Shown: in pieces, positions 50,214 to 62,636 of the stretch
How the letters are laid out: each line of letters starts with the position of its first letter
How positions within the stretch are numbered: position 1 is the first letter of the stretch
Assembly: GCA_932294295.1 (NCBI GenBank)
Contig: OW028574.1
Location: 9,496,215-9,560,214, forward strand
Direction: 5' to 3'
Origin: Alitta virens
Lineage: Eukaryota; Annelida; Polychaeta; Phyllodocida; Nereididae
Length of the DNA stretch: 64,000 nt
Program-made: the position numbers and the translations under genes
The notes under the pieces: model-generated
Told to the model about the DNA's origin: nothing
Databases searched by the model: none
The model's input: the letters and a program-made list of their open reading frames with translations, nothing else

Positions 50214-50799
50214 TCGATGTGTGATTGACCAGGTGCAAGATCTGCGATGGTAATTTAAACACTTTTGAAGTTTAGTTGGCGGATTTCATTAGCAAAGGTG
50301 TTGGGAAAAATCCGAAATACTAATTTGGAGTGCATGTATTTGTTTAGGGCTGTATGTTACATCTTGTATCATAAATGAATATATATATATATTATCAATG
50401 GTGAGCTATAAAACACGATTTGACGAGTTAGGTTTGACAGGAACCTTTTAATATTGCATGAATCAATTCATCCGAGAGAATGCCATTCTTTGAAAACGGA
50501 AAGACAGGACTGTCTGGATATGATCATATGTCTTTTTTTTTCCATACATATAATGAAAAAATTTATCTATCTGACATATCGCTGCATTGAGATTTGAATT
50601 TGCAGTTCATTCAGTTCAGTGTGGATGAACTGTGGGACATTGAATAGCTCAATTTATTTTTCATGAGATTAAGGTATTTGTTAAGGACATTCACAACCCA
50701 TGAAATTGAATTGCCACACAAACAAATCAATAGACCTGTTCAAGCGTGTTCTCTCTCAACTTGTTATGAGGACTTAACCCTAAAGGCTAGCAACCACTG

Positions 50800-50885
50800 T
50801 AATTGGTGGTCCTTATTTCTTGGGCTCCAACCAACAGCCTTGTGGTAGCAATGTAAGCACTCTAGCCATTGGGCCCTGGTGGCTG
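50800..50885 (-). mobile_element. Possible degenerate tRNA-like SINE head, minus strand
   Basis: On the minus strand CCAATGGCTAGAGTGC resembles box A and GGTTGGAGCCC resembles box B at tRNA-like spacing. No shared body was found. Low confidence. Confidence 0.3.
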
Positions 50886-52294
50886 TTAATTGGGCATCAG
50901 CTTCTGTGGTGGCCGCCAATTACAAGAGCCGTTACTTGATGACAGGCAGGATGCTTTGAGGAAATGCAGGATGACACGGCCTAATGCATGAGATTGTCCC
51001 TGCGCTCCGTGAAAATTGCACAATCCTCACATTGGAATTAATTATTGTGGTTTTATAATGAACAGCCCTTCAATAGGTTTACAGGGGATTGTTTTAATGA
51101 TGAGAAGCGCTGCTCAGCCACCAAAAAAAAAGCAAAGAAAAGAGCGGATCGGTGTCTGTTGAGCCCGGCCGCTTTTGTTTCAAAATCTGCGACACTGAAG
51201 GAAAATTAGAAGTCGTGTGAAAAGGAAACGGCGTTGGATTCAGCAAGACTTTTAATCAAGAGACAAAAAAGCCAAACAGGAAACCACTAGCGCCACCCAG
51301 GGGACATGGGCGATAAAAGGCATAGTCACGTGGTAGTTCTTTGTTGCCAGTCTTCAAACATCCTCTTGTTGGTTCTAATTTGCAAACTCATGTTGACAGA
51401 AAGTTATTCCAAATACAGCCATTCTGACATGGAACTGTTGAGAGTGCTTCAAGGGTTAACCCGGAATTCTAGAAGTGCTATAACCTGGGTAGTCTCGATT
51501 GAGGCTTGCAGGAGATATGATCCTAGTCTCTGCTACTTGCCCTTGATATTATTCCTCATTTTTATTCACTTTTTTGTGAATCTTTTGTCGCTTTCCAAAG
51601 TCACAGGATATCCACCAATAGATAGAGTGGTGCTGGTATTTCCCAACTGTTGACTGCATAGCTTATTCATGGAGTGCAGTTGCTTCGGTTAAGCCACCAG
51701 TGGAGTCAGTTGTTCTGATTGAGTGGGAGTGTAGTCTTGAAGTAAGACTTGACAATTTAAGTGACAAGATGTGACTGAAGCCCAGGATAGGTCCTCATCC
51801 TAGGACTGATGCCCCTGGCTACTGCTGAAATGAAACTGTCACATGCCGCTAATCTCCGCATCTTACTTTGAGGTTTATACCACAGCTGGCCTGACAGCCC
51901 AGCCCAGCCCTGTTCAGATGCAGTCAAAAGCAAGCACATCACAAGTGGCTGCTGAGGCTGTGTTACTGATGATGTGGTCGTCTGTCAAACGGTGCATTGA
52001 TGGCACAGATTCTTGGCACCTCTAACTCCAGGGGCTTGTCAGTGTAATGGTCCCCAGGATACCAGTTATGGATTTCAATCAGCAGAAATAGTTCGTGGAA
52101 ATGTGTGCAGCACAAATAGCAGGGCAGGACGGAATGTCGAGAAGTCACTTTAGCTGCTCGTACGCTGTAAACTATTCCGAGTAGCAGTTCATTTGTCTAC
52201 ATTGGAAATGCAAGAATTATGCTGTTTTAAAACAAATAAGAAATCAATTTAATCAAATTATAAACGGAAAAGCAACTTTCCATGTAATAATGTG

Positions 52295-52346
52295 ACCAAC
52301 CAACCAACCAACCAAACAACCAACCAACCAACCAAACAACCAACCC
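52295..52346. repeat. (CCAA)n microsatellite
   Basis: CCAA units are interrupted twice by AAAC, about 52 bp. Confidence 0.95.
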
Positions 52347-52823
52347 AGCAAAGACACAAAACTAGCCAACCAAGGACTGGGAAACTCTGAAGGCTGCCTA
52401 TTTGAATGCCAGCCATATTGTTTGCCCGTTACTTTTCTGTCTCTAGCCTGAGATTGAACGTCCTTTCATTCTGGCACCCATGAGCATACAAGGCATTCAC
52501 CTGAAGCTAATTTCATGAGACAATGACAGAGTTTTTCATTTGAACACAGCGGAATTCAATAAAGACATCTCGCGTGGAAAATGAAGAGGGATGAAGAAGG
52601 CGACTGTAGGTGTGTGATGGGATGGGCGTCATGAGATGAAACTGCTGCTGCTGCTGATGATGCAGAAGATGGCTGGAGATAGGATGGTCTTTGCTGCTAG
52701 GCAACTCTTGATGATGATGATAAAGGAGGAGGAGTAGGAGGATGACAACTCATGATGATGATGGAGGCAGGAAGAGGAGGAGAAGCAGGAAGACAACTCA
52801 CGATGAGGAGGAGGAGCAGGGAG

Positions 52824-52891
52824 AGGAGGAGGAGGAGGAGGAGGAGGAGGAGGAGGAGGAGGAGGAGGAGGAGGAGGAGGAGGAGGAGGAG
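52824..52891. repeat. (GGA)n polypurine tract
   Basis: About 20 uninterrupted GGA/AGG units end a longer purine-rich stretch that starts near 52700. The tract is open as poly-Glu on + and poly-Pro on -, which explains the apparent open frames there. Such tracts can form triplex or quadruplex structures. Confidence 0.95.
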
Positions 52892-54049
52892 CCACTAGTG
52901 TATATAGCCTGTGTCTTACGCTTTACACACAATCCAAGTCCTTGGAGACCAAATTTAATGTATTTCGGGCTGTGTTTTTTGGCAAAACTTTGTCATGTAT
53001 TCACCCACTTGATATGAGCCACTCAACCATGTATATTGGTGCAATGTTTTGAGGTAATTAAACAAAACATTGTCCATAACTGCAATTAATTAACGTTAAT
53101 TTGCTACTATAACCACCAGACTGTGTGCAATGTGCATGTTTTGGGATAAAACCACTTGACAGTCCGCCAGACATGTGACAAACCAACTGGAAATAATATG
53201 ACATAAGTGCTCGTAATGGCGCCGTTTACCTTTGAATGACACTGTATTTTGATGACGCATTTGTACAAATTGCATTGAGCAATGACATGTTCATAGTTGG
53301 TGTGTTTTGTGCACTCTTTATCTTGTTGGCTGAACACCTTGCTGCAAGATGTCAATATTTTCCTTTTTTTCTTCTTGTGATGCTTGTGTCACCAGTTTGA
53401 TTTATTGGTTGAGCTTAATCAGCCGCAAAGACATGTTACAGAAATATTTAGCATGAAGCCAGGCAGAACAGACATAAGTGAGAGTCATGCTCATACTTTG
53501 CATGTTTTATGAATGTTTCATGCTGTAGTGTTGAGCAGAAATCACTCTCGAATAAAATATGCAGTTCTGTCTGTGCTGGTGGTAACACATATGGTGGTAG
53601 GTAGGTAGTTATTGATTTACAAAGTTGACAATGTTTTAATCTACACAAACGGCGCTATATGTGAATGTGGCGTTCCTCAGGGAGTGTGCATGTTGCCTGG
53701 CCCTATCAGATCTCAGTCTGAGTCTGGCAATAGTTGTCCTAGATAAGGAGTCCGGAAAATAACAATTGTAATGGCTCTTTGATTGGTACACATCGTTGTG
53801 ATCAGATTATACCAAATACAGATGCAGGAAATCAGTCGCTAAAGTAGTTTAGTGGGAGACAGTTGTCCTGCAGTGAGTCAAAGAACTTGTTTAGTCACTC
53901 CTTGGTACATTGATAAGACTGAAGAAGGACTAAATGCAAAAGAGTCCTCACATGAATATTAGAACTGTCTTAACTGTCTTGGTACATTGTGTATGAATGG
54001 CCACAAAGTGATTATGCAGTCAGTGCAAAGCTCCAGCAACGTCCAGCTG

Positions 54050-54322
54050 CAGTTAGTTTAATTAAAAACGGCCTGTCAAATTGAAACTAGACAAAGCGGT
54101 CAAAGTTGGCTACTCAAAACCGGATCTAAAGTACAATATTTATGATATATTAGATTAATTTCTTACATTTACCAAGGTTTATATTTATCTGGTGACAGAT
54201 GTAAGCCGACTATTAGCTATAGAAGTGGACAGAAGCAGCTGGCTTTGGCATGTTTAGACCACAGCCAGGTACAGGTCGCTACAGACAGCTAGAGTCGACC
54301 GTATTTTATGAAACTAACTGTA
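54050..54322 (+). mobile_element. TIR family 2 (Tc1/mariner-like MITE), copy
   Basis: It starts CAGTTAGTTTAATTAAAAAC and ends TATTTTATGAAACTAACTG-TA, with inverted ends AGTTAGTTT/AAACTAACT. The interior shares CGGCCTGTCAAATT, TTACCAAGGTTTATATTT, GGACAGAAGCAGCTGGCTTT and CTAGAGTCGACC with the copies at 12119, 59881 and 61728. Confidence 0.85.
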
Positions 54323-55387
54323 TGTCCAGCTCCTGTCGAAGTGGGTGGGTCATTGTTCATGCCACCAGAGGGAACTAACAAGATAAGTGCGAGGCTTAAA
54401 CTGTCTTGTCATGGGGGCCGCTTTGCTCCTAGATGCAATTATCACAAATACCGCTGCATCAATCCTCCACTCTCCCAGGCAAAGCTCAAATTAGTTTATT
54501 CCTCAGTCTTTAGGCTTCGCATGGCCAGATTGCAGCTCTGTCTAATGTGCTTCTAAAATCCAAGCTCGGTCTGCTTAGGTCTATTGATTAGTGATTGGCT
54601 ACAGAAGAGAAGTGGCTTACAACCCAGGTCAGTGTGGACTCACATCCCCGCCACAGATATGGACTGGAGGGCTCCGAATAGTCATGGAGGTTTCCTTGGA
54701 GGTTATATTTGTCATGAGGATCCTCCAAAGTTATAGGTAGGAATGATCTATTATAGCAGAGTGAAGTCATTGGGTCTTTATCTCTCATACTAGCACCGAC
54801 TTTTTTCCCCCAGATTTATTATAGATATTATACAATCTTATGTGGGGGACGGTGAGGGTGTCACATCCTAATAACATTAAACTGAAAATTATTTGTTCTT
54901 CATGTTATTACTTTGTCAATTGTACAATTTTTTTTTTTTGTCTTTAACATCTATAACTGTTACTGTTGTTAAATGAACCAGATATAAATAATTTTTTCAG
55001 ATAATATTAGCTTTCCCTTTGCCGTATTATAGAGAATTGTTTTTATTCTCGAAAGAGATGGCTGCTGTTTTTTTTGTGTAGTTTGTGTGTGTGAGTTTTT
55101 AGATGTTTTTATCGTGGAGGTATGTCTAATGAAATCGATTTGTCAGAAGAATGCATCTATTTGAAGATAAGAAACATCCCCTCGACATATCAAACGCTTC
55201 GGCAGTAAAGGGAGTTGAATCGAAGATGGAAGCCATACTAGGCTTCCCAGATTTCATCTTACCGGAAGTAACAAACACACCTGCCCTCTGGTGTCAGAAT
55301 CGTGACAAACTGCAGTGCCCTCTGTCGTCACTGTGACGTATGATGAGGAATTGTGTCATTGGCGCGTGCGTGGCATGAAATGTAATA

Positions 55388-55462
55388 TGACACATTTCTC
55401 AGACACATTTCACATTTAGCAGACGTATTTCACATTTAGCAGACACATTTCGCATTTAGCAA
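55388..55462. repeat. 20-bp tandem repeat, about 3.5 units
   Basis: Units of the form GACACATTTCACATTTAGCA are arranged head to tail with a few substitutions, preceded by a partial unit. Confidence 0.9.
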
Positions 55463-55847
55463 CGATCCAGAGCGACCTCTTGACAAGAAAACTATTCAGC
55501 AAAATGATTTACTCCAGAGCACGAGGCATAAATCACGGCACCAAGCATTTGCATGGCCTTTTAGGGATAGAACAGTTTGCTGAGATTGCATTAAGCAATT
55601 TATGCAATTTTGCAACAGTCAGAAAAACAATACCATGACTAATATGCCATTAGGCTTATGAACTTCAACTATGTCAGTGTAAATGATGTAACCATGCTCA
55701 TCAAAAGATGTTAGTCTGTCTGAAATAGCATAAAAACTGTATCTGTCAACTGAAGCTATTGTTTATTGATGTGGATGTCTGAATCTATCTTAAATATGAC
55801 AGCCACAAAGGATGACATTTAATATTGTGTAATTCTGATTATAAACA

Positions 55848-56002
55848 TACATGGCCAATTGTGCCATGTGCATTTTCCATGCGTTTGGATAAACGCATGG
55901 AAAACCCATGGTTTTTGCATCATTATAATTAGCTAAAAACCATGCATTTTCCATGCGTTTATCCTTCTCATGGAACACGCATGTGGCACATTTGGCCATG
56001 TA
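55848..56002. mobile_element. Foldback MITE family 1, full-length copy
   Basis: The ends are TA-CATGGCCAATTGTGCCATG and GTGGCACATTTGGCCATG-TA. The interior shows the full module order with GTTTGGATAAACGCATGG on the left and CGTTTATCCTTCTCATGG on the right. 155 bp. Confidence 0.92.
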
Positions 56003-57199
56003 CTTTGACCTCCATACGCCCATCGCGATGTCACTCCACATGAAATGAAAATCCGCGCAAGTTGTCAGCAAGGAGAAGCAATGTTGTTCTTTCTCTCCTG
56101 TGACAAAGCAGTGCAAGCAATGCTCCCAATTACATAATGAGCATGTCTTGTCTCTCCCTAATGCCCATGAAAGACCCGTTCTTGCAGGCCAATACAAAAC
56201 CCCTGCTGCCGCTGGGGACCTCATTGTTTATAGCCAAGAGCATCATTTCTGATTAAAGCATTACATGAGGAAGCTATATTGTGGCGAACTGCTCACCGTT
56301 CATTGGTAGTTCAAAGAGCTTTGCTGAGGCAGGATGACAGCAGGAGGGGATTGATACTTGGTCATCATGCACTGTTTGGGGGGAAGGGGGGGGGGTATAC
56401 TCAGGGTAGAGGGGGTTGAGGAAATGTGGGAGTGAGGAATAGAGGGGTTAGGAACATCTGATGGTAGGATAATATCAATTCAGCAAATATGGGAATTTCA
56501 TGAAGCGAGCATTTCGGTATATCGGAAGTATCTTGAAGAGAGAAAGCAACGTAGTTAGTATCATGGAGAAAATGACTGAAGATTGGAATATCATGAAGAA
56601 ATAAATGATCAGAAATTACAGGAAGGGAGGATGTTAGAACATTACATGGAAAATAGTAATGGTTATAATTCAGGACTATTGAGTAATGACGTAGCATTTG
56701 AGTAATAAGTTATAATTGACCTTTCAGAAATGATTTATAATTGACATTTTAGAAGGGGCAGAGAGATGCAGAGATGTGTTTTTTTACTAAATTCAATTAC
56801 CGAAGAGCTGGGAATCAATTTCTTGGCTAATATGCTTATTATTTTAGCTCTTACGAATATAACTCATTTACTTTAAAGATTGCAATCTGAATGGTACATC
56901 ATTTCGGAATACATTTGGTAACACAACATATTAAACATGATTCCTGGCTGCTCAAATGACATTGAATAATGTGAAAAAGGTTGCTAGGGGATGAAATTAC
57001 ACACGTGTGTTATTACCGAAATTAGCTCTTCTTGTTGAATGCTGAGAATGTAAGAAGAATCTAGGTGGAGATCCCGTGATGGAATTTAATTTCATTTGGT
57101 TTATTTCCAATTGGTAAATAATAGAAACAGGTTTATTTTACTCAGTGCAGACGGGTTACTGTGCTTGATGTTATATATATTTATAAATCGCTTACAAAG

Positions 57200-57650
57200 G
57201 CTTCTAACCATTGCGGCAAGGATTGTTGCAGGTCAACATGTCATATAACCCCAGTTCTGCGTGACCTCTATTGGCTACCTTTGCAGCAGCGAATAACATT
57301 CAAGATTGCTGCTTGTGTTTAAGTGTAAATCCCTTTCACACGTCACAGTACTGTCAAGGACCGAGCGTTTGGTACTGTTGGGCCACGCATCTGGAACGAC
57401 CTACCACCTGATCTCAGAGCAAGTACCTCACAGGACGCTTTAAAATCAAAGTTGAAGATCTGTAAAGTGATTCAGAGCAGTTTTTTTTATGTATGAACGT
57501 TTTATAAAATACATTTTTATTATTATTTTTTATATATGTTCACTACGATAGGGGTATTATTGTGTGAATGTACTTTTAGGGTTCAGAATAATGCCCTTGA
57601 TTGTGGGTGCAATTTGGGGTTAACTGAGTCGGAATGACCTAATTTGTAAT
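57200..57650 (+). mobile_element. Decayed LINE reverse transcriptase C-terminus
   Basis: The + strand encodes IAARIVAGQH, then PVLRDLYWLPLQQRITFKIA, then after stops and a deletion DRAFGTVGPRIWNDLPPDLR and ALKSKLKI. The order 'AARlv ... pvL..LhWLPv..RI.fKi ... RaFg.agPr.WN.LP..lR ... FKs.LK' is the standard C-terminus of many jockey/CR1-like non-LTR elements. The segment normally between the two blocks is mostly missing. The copy is an inactive fossil. Its family differs from the LINE at 30430. Confidence 0.8.
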
Positions 57651-57772
57651 AACGGCTGAGTTCAGCAACTTAAGAGACATGTGCACCCACACCAGTGCCC
57701 TTCGGCGTGTTTGAAGTGTAAGTCCCTTGGTGCCACTGGCATCTCACAGTCTCAGCCACTGGCAGTCACAGC

Positions 57773-58024
57773 TGCAGCAGCAGCAGCAGCAGCAGCAGCC
57801 TTGATCAATGATGCGGGGCTGCTGCCTCTGATGGAGGTCCAGCATCTGTTGTCTTGAATCGTGCTACAAATCTTCCCCAATCTCTTCCTTGCTCCATAGT
57901 GTGGCTGCTCAGTCCTTGGTCGCTGGAGGCCGGCTCTGAAATCACCTGAAGATGCGACGAGACAACAGTATCAGTAGCAGCAGCAGCAGCAGTAGCAGTA
58001 GCAGTAGCAGTAGCAGCAGCAGCA
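57773..58024. repeat. Two CAG-type microsatellites
   Basis: A run of about nine CAG units lies at 57773-57799. A mixed CAG/TAG run, including alternating AGTAGC units, lies at 57968-58024. Confidence 0.93.
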
Positions 58025-58878
58025 GGATTAGAGCTTCAAAAGCAACCTCCCATTCTGCGAAACTGTAGAAGCATCACCAGCTTCACTCTGCTCTCTCTCC
58101 GTGACTTTGTTGTTTTTAAAGGAAAAATGTGTTAATCCGTTTCGTCTGTCATTCCTCGTTGTGAAAGAACTTGACTGAGATTGGCGATAAGAAAAGCAGA
58201 AATCCCAGACATGATTGAACGAAATGGAAAAGATGGAAAGATCATATGAAATAGTCTTGAGGGAATAGAACAAAAATGAGACAATCTTGAGAATATTTTG
58301 ACGATTTCAATTCGTATGTGACATTGAGGTCTTTGATGAATTTATAACTATTAATAATATTTATATTTAATGCAAGCGAATACAAGATCATAGAACAATG
58401 TCTCACATTTAAAACGAGCTGGCATTATCTTTGATTTTACTAAATGTTTTTATTTGAACTGCATAAGTTATTGCTATTGATGTCATAAATAACATTCAAA
58501 TATGCAGTGGTTTTGCATTGCTGTGTGTACAGATGATAGCAACACTTAACACTGGAGAAATATGTGCTTATAGATTATTGGGCACCTGCTTTGTGTTGAT
58601 AGTCCACTCATAGTTTATGCATGTAATAACAACTGAAGGTACACAGCTGTGTGTTGGCTGAATAGACCAAGATATTTGATCTTATGTACTGTATACATGA
58701 ATATACTGTGCCCGTTTTCTCTCTTCTGTTTGGCAGTGATGCTAAGACACAGTAAATATTGTTTGGTTTCGTGTGGCAAGTATGCTATAAACGTCAATTG
58801 TCCAGAGTGCTTAATTTTGACCAAGTCAATGTTAGATGTTATGGCTTCAAATGGCCACATTTGTGTATGTATAAGTCA

Positions 58879-59112
58879 TCTTATATGACAAGCTGTTAGA
58901 GGCAGACATAATGATAAGGTTATAAGGCTTGGGGTCGACGCCAAGTTACATATATACTGTACCATGGATGGGGTCTTTTTCATGCCAGCATAGACACCGA
59001 GCACAAGGCACCACCGATTTAAAGTCCGATATCCTGCTGAGACTTAGCTCATGAAAAGTACCCTGTCTGGGATCGGAATCCGTGACTTAAGCCTTAACCA
59101 CTAGGCCACTCA
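58879..59112 (-). mobile_element. tRNA-derived SINE, same family as 24399, minus strand
   Basis: The body landmarks (CTTATATGACAAGC, ATAAGGCTTG, ACCATGG, CAGCATAGACA, TAGCTCATGAA) match 24399-24676 in the same order. The head on the minus strand shows box A TGGCCTAGTGGTTAAGG and a decayed box B GGATTCCGATCCC. It is more degraded than the 24-kb copy. Confidence 0.7.
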
Positions 59113-59880
59113 TCTGCTTTGTGTTCATTCAGCTGTACATCTTTTATAGATTACATAATGTACATACCCTGTGTGGGATGCATGACTCAATTCTCTAAGC
59201 TTCCAAATATTATCGCAATCAGCCATCAATAACTGGAGACCTTCTACCACAGCCGGCTGCAGCAGAATTGTTTTCAATGAATCATTTCCATGTGGCTAGC
59301 GATGACTGGAGTCCATTTGTATTGGCAGCGGCAGGAAGTGCAATGAACGACTTGGCACCCTGGTGATCGAGGGGAGGAACTGGAATCAAGGTGCCAGGAA
59401 AACCCAGTGCCCAGAGGTCTGTGCGGAGAATTCGTTTAGGAAGATCATAACATGTTCTTAGACACGCAATGCTATGATTGGCAGGGAAACTGAGGAATTG
59501 CAACTGCCTATTGTGACTTCTTAAACAGTCACATTCATTCATAAAGCATCAATACTCTAATTCTGCAAATGATATTACAGCTGCTACTCTACGCGGAAGT
59601 TGGTTAATTGGAGAGGAGGCGGAAGTCCTCACGATCATTGCACCAGTCTTATAATCCAAGGCTGGCGTCTTAGTCTGGTCGTGTGATGTGTGCTTTTCCT
59701 CCTTGACGGGTCTCCTGCACCTGCCTCACATTCAGCGTCTGCAACAGAGCATTAGCTGAGAGCAACTGGCGGTAATTGTTGATTGGGAACAGAGTAGATA
59801 GTAGCAGTTGGGCTGCTGGGGGTTTGCTGTCTCTAGATGAACTCTTATTAGGAAATGGTTGGATAGGATTTATTTTATGG

Positions 59881-60244
59881 TACAGTTAGTTTCATTAAAA
59901 ACAGCCCGTCAAATTGAACCTAGACAAAGCTAGTAACCTTTGCTACCTGCCACTGAACGGAACTGTCTGGCTATAGCTGGTTACTCAAAACCGGAACTAA
60001 AAGGACATGTAGCACTATTCAGTGTATAATCTTTTGTTGAAAAGATGCATGTCTATCGTACATACATATTTATGATATATAAGTGGAATTTTAGGTGAAT
60101 GTTTTACATTTAGCGAAGTTTATATTTTTCAGTAGTGGTAGGTGTAAGCCGACTATAAGCTAGGAGTAGACAGAAGTGGCTGGCTTAAGCCAGTTATAGC
60201 TACATCAAGGAATAGGTTGCTGCATATTTTATGAAACTAACTGT
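59881..60244 (+). mobile_element. TIR family 2 (Tc1/mariner-like MITE), longest copy
   Basis: The ends are TA-CAGTTAGTTTCATTAAAAAC and ATTTTATGAAACTAACTGT. It shares the family interior and carries an extra segment around 60015-60060 (GTAGCACTATTCAGTG ... GTCTATCGTACAT) not seen in the other copies. Confidence 0.85.
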
Positions 60245-61727
60245 GGATGTCTTGGGTAATGCATTTATTGGTTAGTTTAGTCCTGACTCTGAATGATTAA
60301 TAATAGGCGAGTCAATTGTTAGTTAACAGTATACTGTTGATGCTAAATTATCAATCGGACTGTCAGTCTTCATTTTGGAGCCATTACCAATGGCTAAGCC
60401 CAGACAGTTCATTGTTCTCACAGTCTTATTCTAAACAATGACTTGAGTGCTATGCTGACAAGTATGTCTGTGTCTGCAATGGTGGCTGAGCTTTTAACTC
60501 CTTGTACAGTTCTTCTTTTCTTGGATGCTGTTGTGAGATTTCTATTTACTCTGCTGTTTGCATCTGCTTGTTTGGCCATTTACTAATCCCACTGTTTTTT
60601 GTGGCGTATGTCGTGAGATTGACCCGCGTAAGTGAAGGTTACACTCCACCTCCCTGATGTACTCCGCACTCAAGTTGTAGACAGCTAAGTTGTGGAGTGG
60701 TAAACCATTGTGAAGTATAGAGGCATTGCACAGACTATTGCTGCTTATATGGACAAGTTGTTATTGCCAACTTACAGATAGCAGCAGAGCATCAGTCATT
60801 GGCACATATTATGCATTTGTGTGTTGATGCTGTTTGTAGGACCATGGTGATGCATACATCTAGGGTGCACCGGCAAAGCAATGTATTCAGCACATTGGCT
60901 GGGGACATTGAGGCAAGACATTGGTGTAGGCCTATAGGAAAAAACAGCTGGGCAATGTACATTGAGCCATCATGGATGTCATTGAGTGATAGGCTGGGTG
61001 ATGCTGGACGCGGTCAGTGTTGTGTGGTCAGTGTTGGGCAAATGTTTACAGGTGATGCGGGGACTCAAGATGCTGACAATGAGCCCCTTTTATGTGACGT
61101 GTAAACAGGACAGTGACAATCAGTTGCATTGTTCTCTGTTTGCCCTCACATCAGCGCCCCCTGGCGACTGCACCCCCATTGTTCATTGAGTGTAGGGGAA
61201 CAGGAGAGTCAAAGCTACAGCCACATCTGAGCTCTGCTGGCAGCCATGTCTATTTACACACGGGTTAACTTGTGTTGCAGTAACCAGATTAATCTTGCAC
61301 CTTTCCACACCTGTATGCCTTTGACGCAGATCCTTCGCCTTTCATGCTCCACTGTTTTTTTTTCTCTCTCTCTTTTCTTCTCTCACATATTCAAAGTGGG
61401 CTTTGTTATTTCCCGAGGCGATTAGGCCTAAACGGAGAAGCCATAGAAGTGCTTTATAAGATATTCCGTCTTCATTTCTTTGTTCAGGAAATTAAATGTT
61501 GGCGAAATCTATGTTGATGGTGTACGTCATTCAGTATTGAATTGGCATGTCACACAAGGGCTTCACTAGAAAGTATTCCTTGTCTGAATTTTAGTGATAG
61601 TCTTATTCCTCTTATTCCGGGTTGTATCTCGAGGACAGCCTTTAAACTGATTCCCATATTGAAGCTGCGGCATCACATGGCACAGATCGTATGACAAATA
61701 AGGATCACAGTCCAAGTGCCGTGGCAG

Positions 61728-62001
61728 TACAGTTAGTTTCATAAAATACGGTTGACTCTAGCTGTCTGTAGAAAACTTTACCTGGCTGTGGTCTAAACAT
61801 GCAAAAGCCAGCTGCTTCTGTCCGCTTCTATAGCTAATAGTCGGCTTACATCTATCACCAGATAAATATAAACCTTGGTAAATGTAAGAAATTAATCAAA
61901 TATATCATAAATGTGTACTTTTAGGTCCAGTTTTGAGTAGCCAGCTATGATAGCTTTGTCTAGGTTCAATTTGACAGCCGTTTTTAATGAAACTAACTGT
62001 A
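61728..62001 (-). mobile_element. TIR family 2 (Tc1/mariner-like MITE), inverted copy
   Basis: It has the same family in reverse orientation: TA-CAGTTAGTTTCATAAAATAC at the left and CGTTTTTAATGAAACTAACTG-TA at the right. TA at both ends fits TA target-site duplication. It lies about 1.5 kb from the direct copy at 59881, so the pair could fold back on itself. Confidence 0.85.
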
Positions 62002-62607
62002 GCAACATTATGTGGACAGTCTGAGCATATCTGCATTACATCTGACTCTAGTGATCTTTTTCAAGAATACAACGTTCTTTAATTACATTGTGTAATTTCG
62101 ACTGGCACCATCATATTGCCAAAGTAATTTCTCTGGCAACTCTGGAACTTCATCAATCAACAAGGCCAATACTGGAGGTGTTCATGCATCTGTGTACCCT
62201 TGCATGATGTTGTGATGAATTCTGCAATTCATATTCAAATTCCACTCTGAGGATTGGCGCAGGTAATTGAAGTCTTTCATTGAATGTACTCACGTGTTGT
62301 CATGAATAAAACCTCTATATTTCCTTTGGAGCGATAATGTCAGTGGTAAACACAAGAAGGGCTACTCAGTCTGATTTGGCAAAGGAGATGGCTTGCTCTA
62401 GCCTCTTAGTCAAGTTGGGGCCATCAATATGTATGGTCAGAAGAAAGCCAATATGCCTAGGGCCAGCTCAGCAATCAGCCACGGTGCCAATATAAGATTC
62501 ATGGCGGCTCTGCAGCTGTTTAGGCCCTCGGCTTCTGCAGCCTGGTTGTGCCCAAGCATCAGAGGTTGCTTACCTGTCAGGGATGTCATTAGCGCGGGTC
62601 CAAAGTC

Positions 62608-62636
62608 ACAGCAGCATCAGCAGCAGCAGCAGCAGT
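62608..62636. repeat. CAG microsatellite
   Basis: About nine CAG units with one CAT interruption. Confidence 0.93.

Noticed and set aside
52629..53017. Poly-Pro and poly-Glu open frames
   Set aside because: Products of the GGA microsatellite.
55790..56224. 144-residue minus-strand frame
   Set aside because: Runs through the MITE at 55848-56002; its length is due to the palindromic repeat lacking stops.
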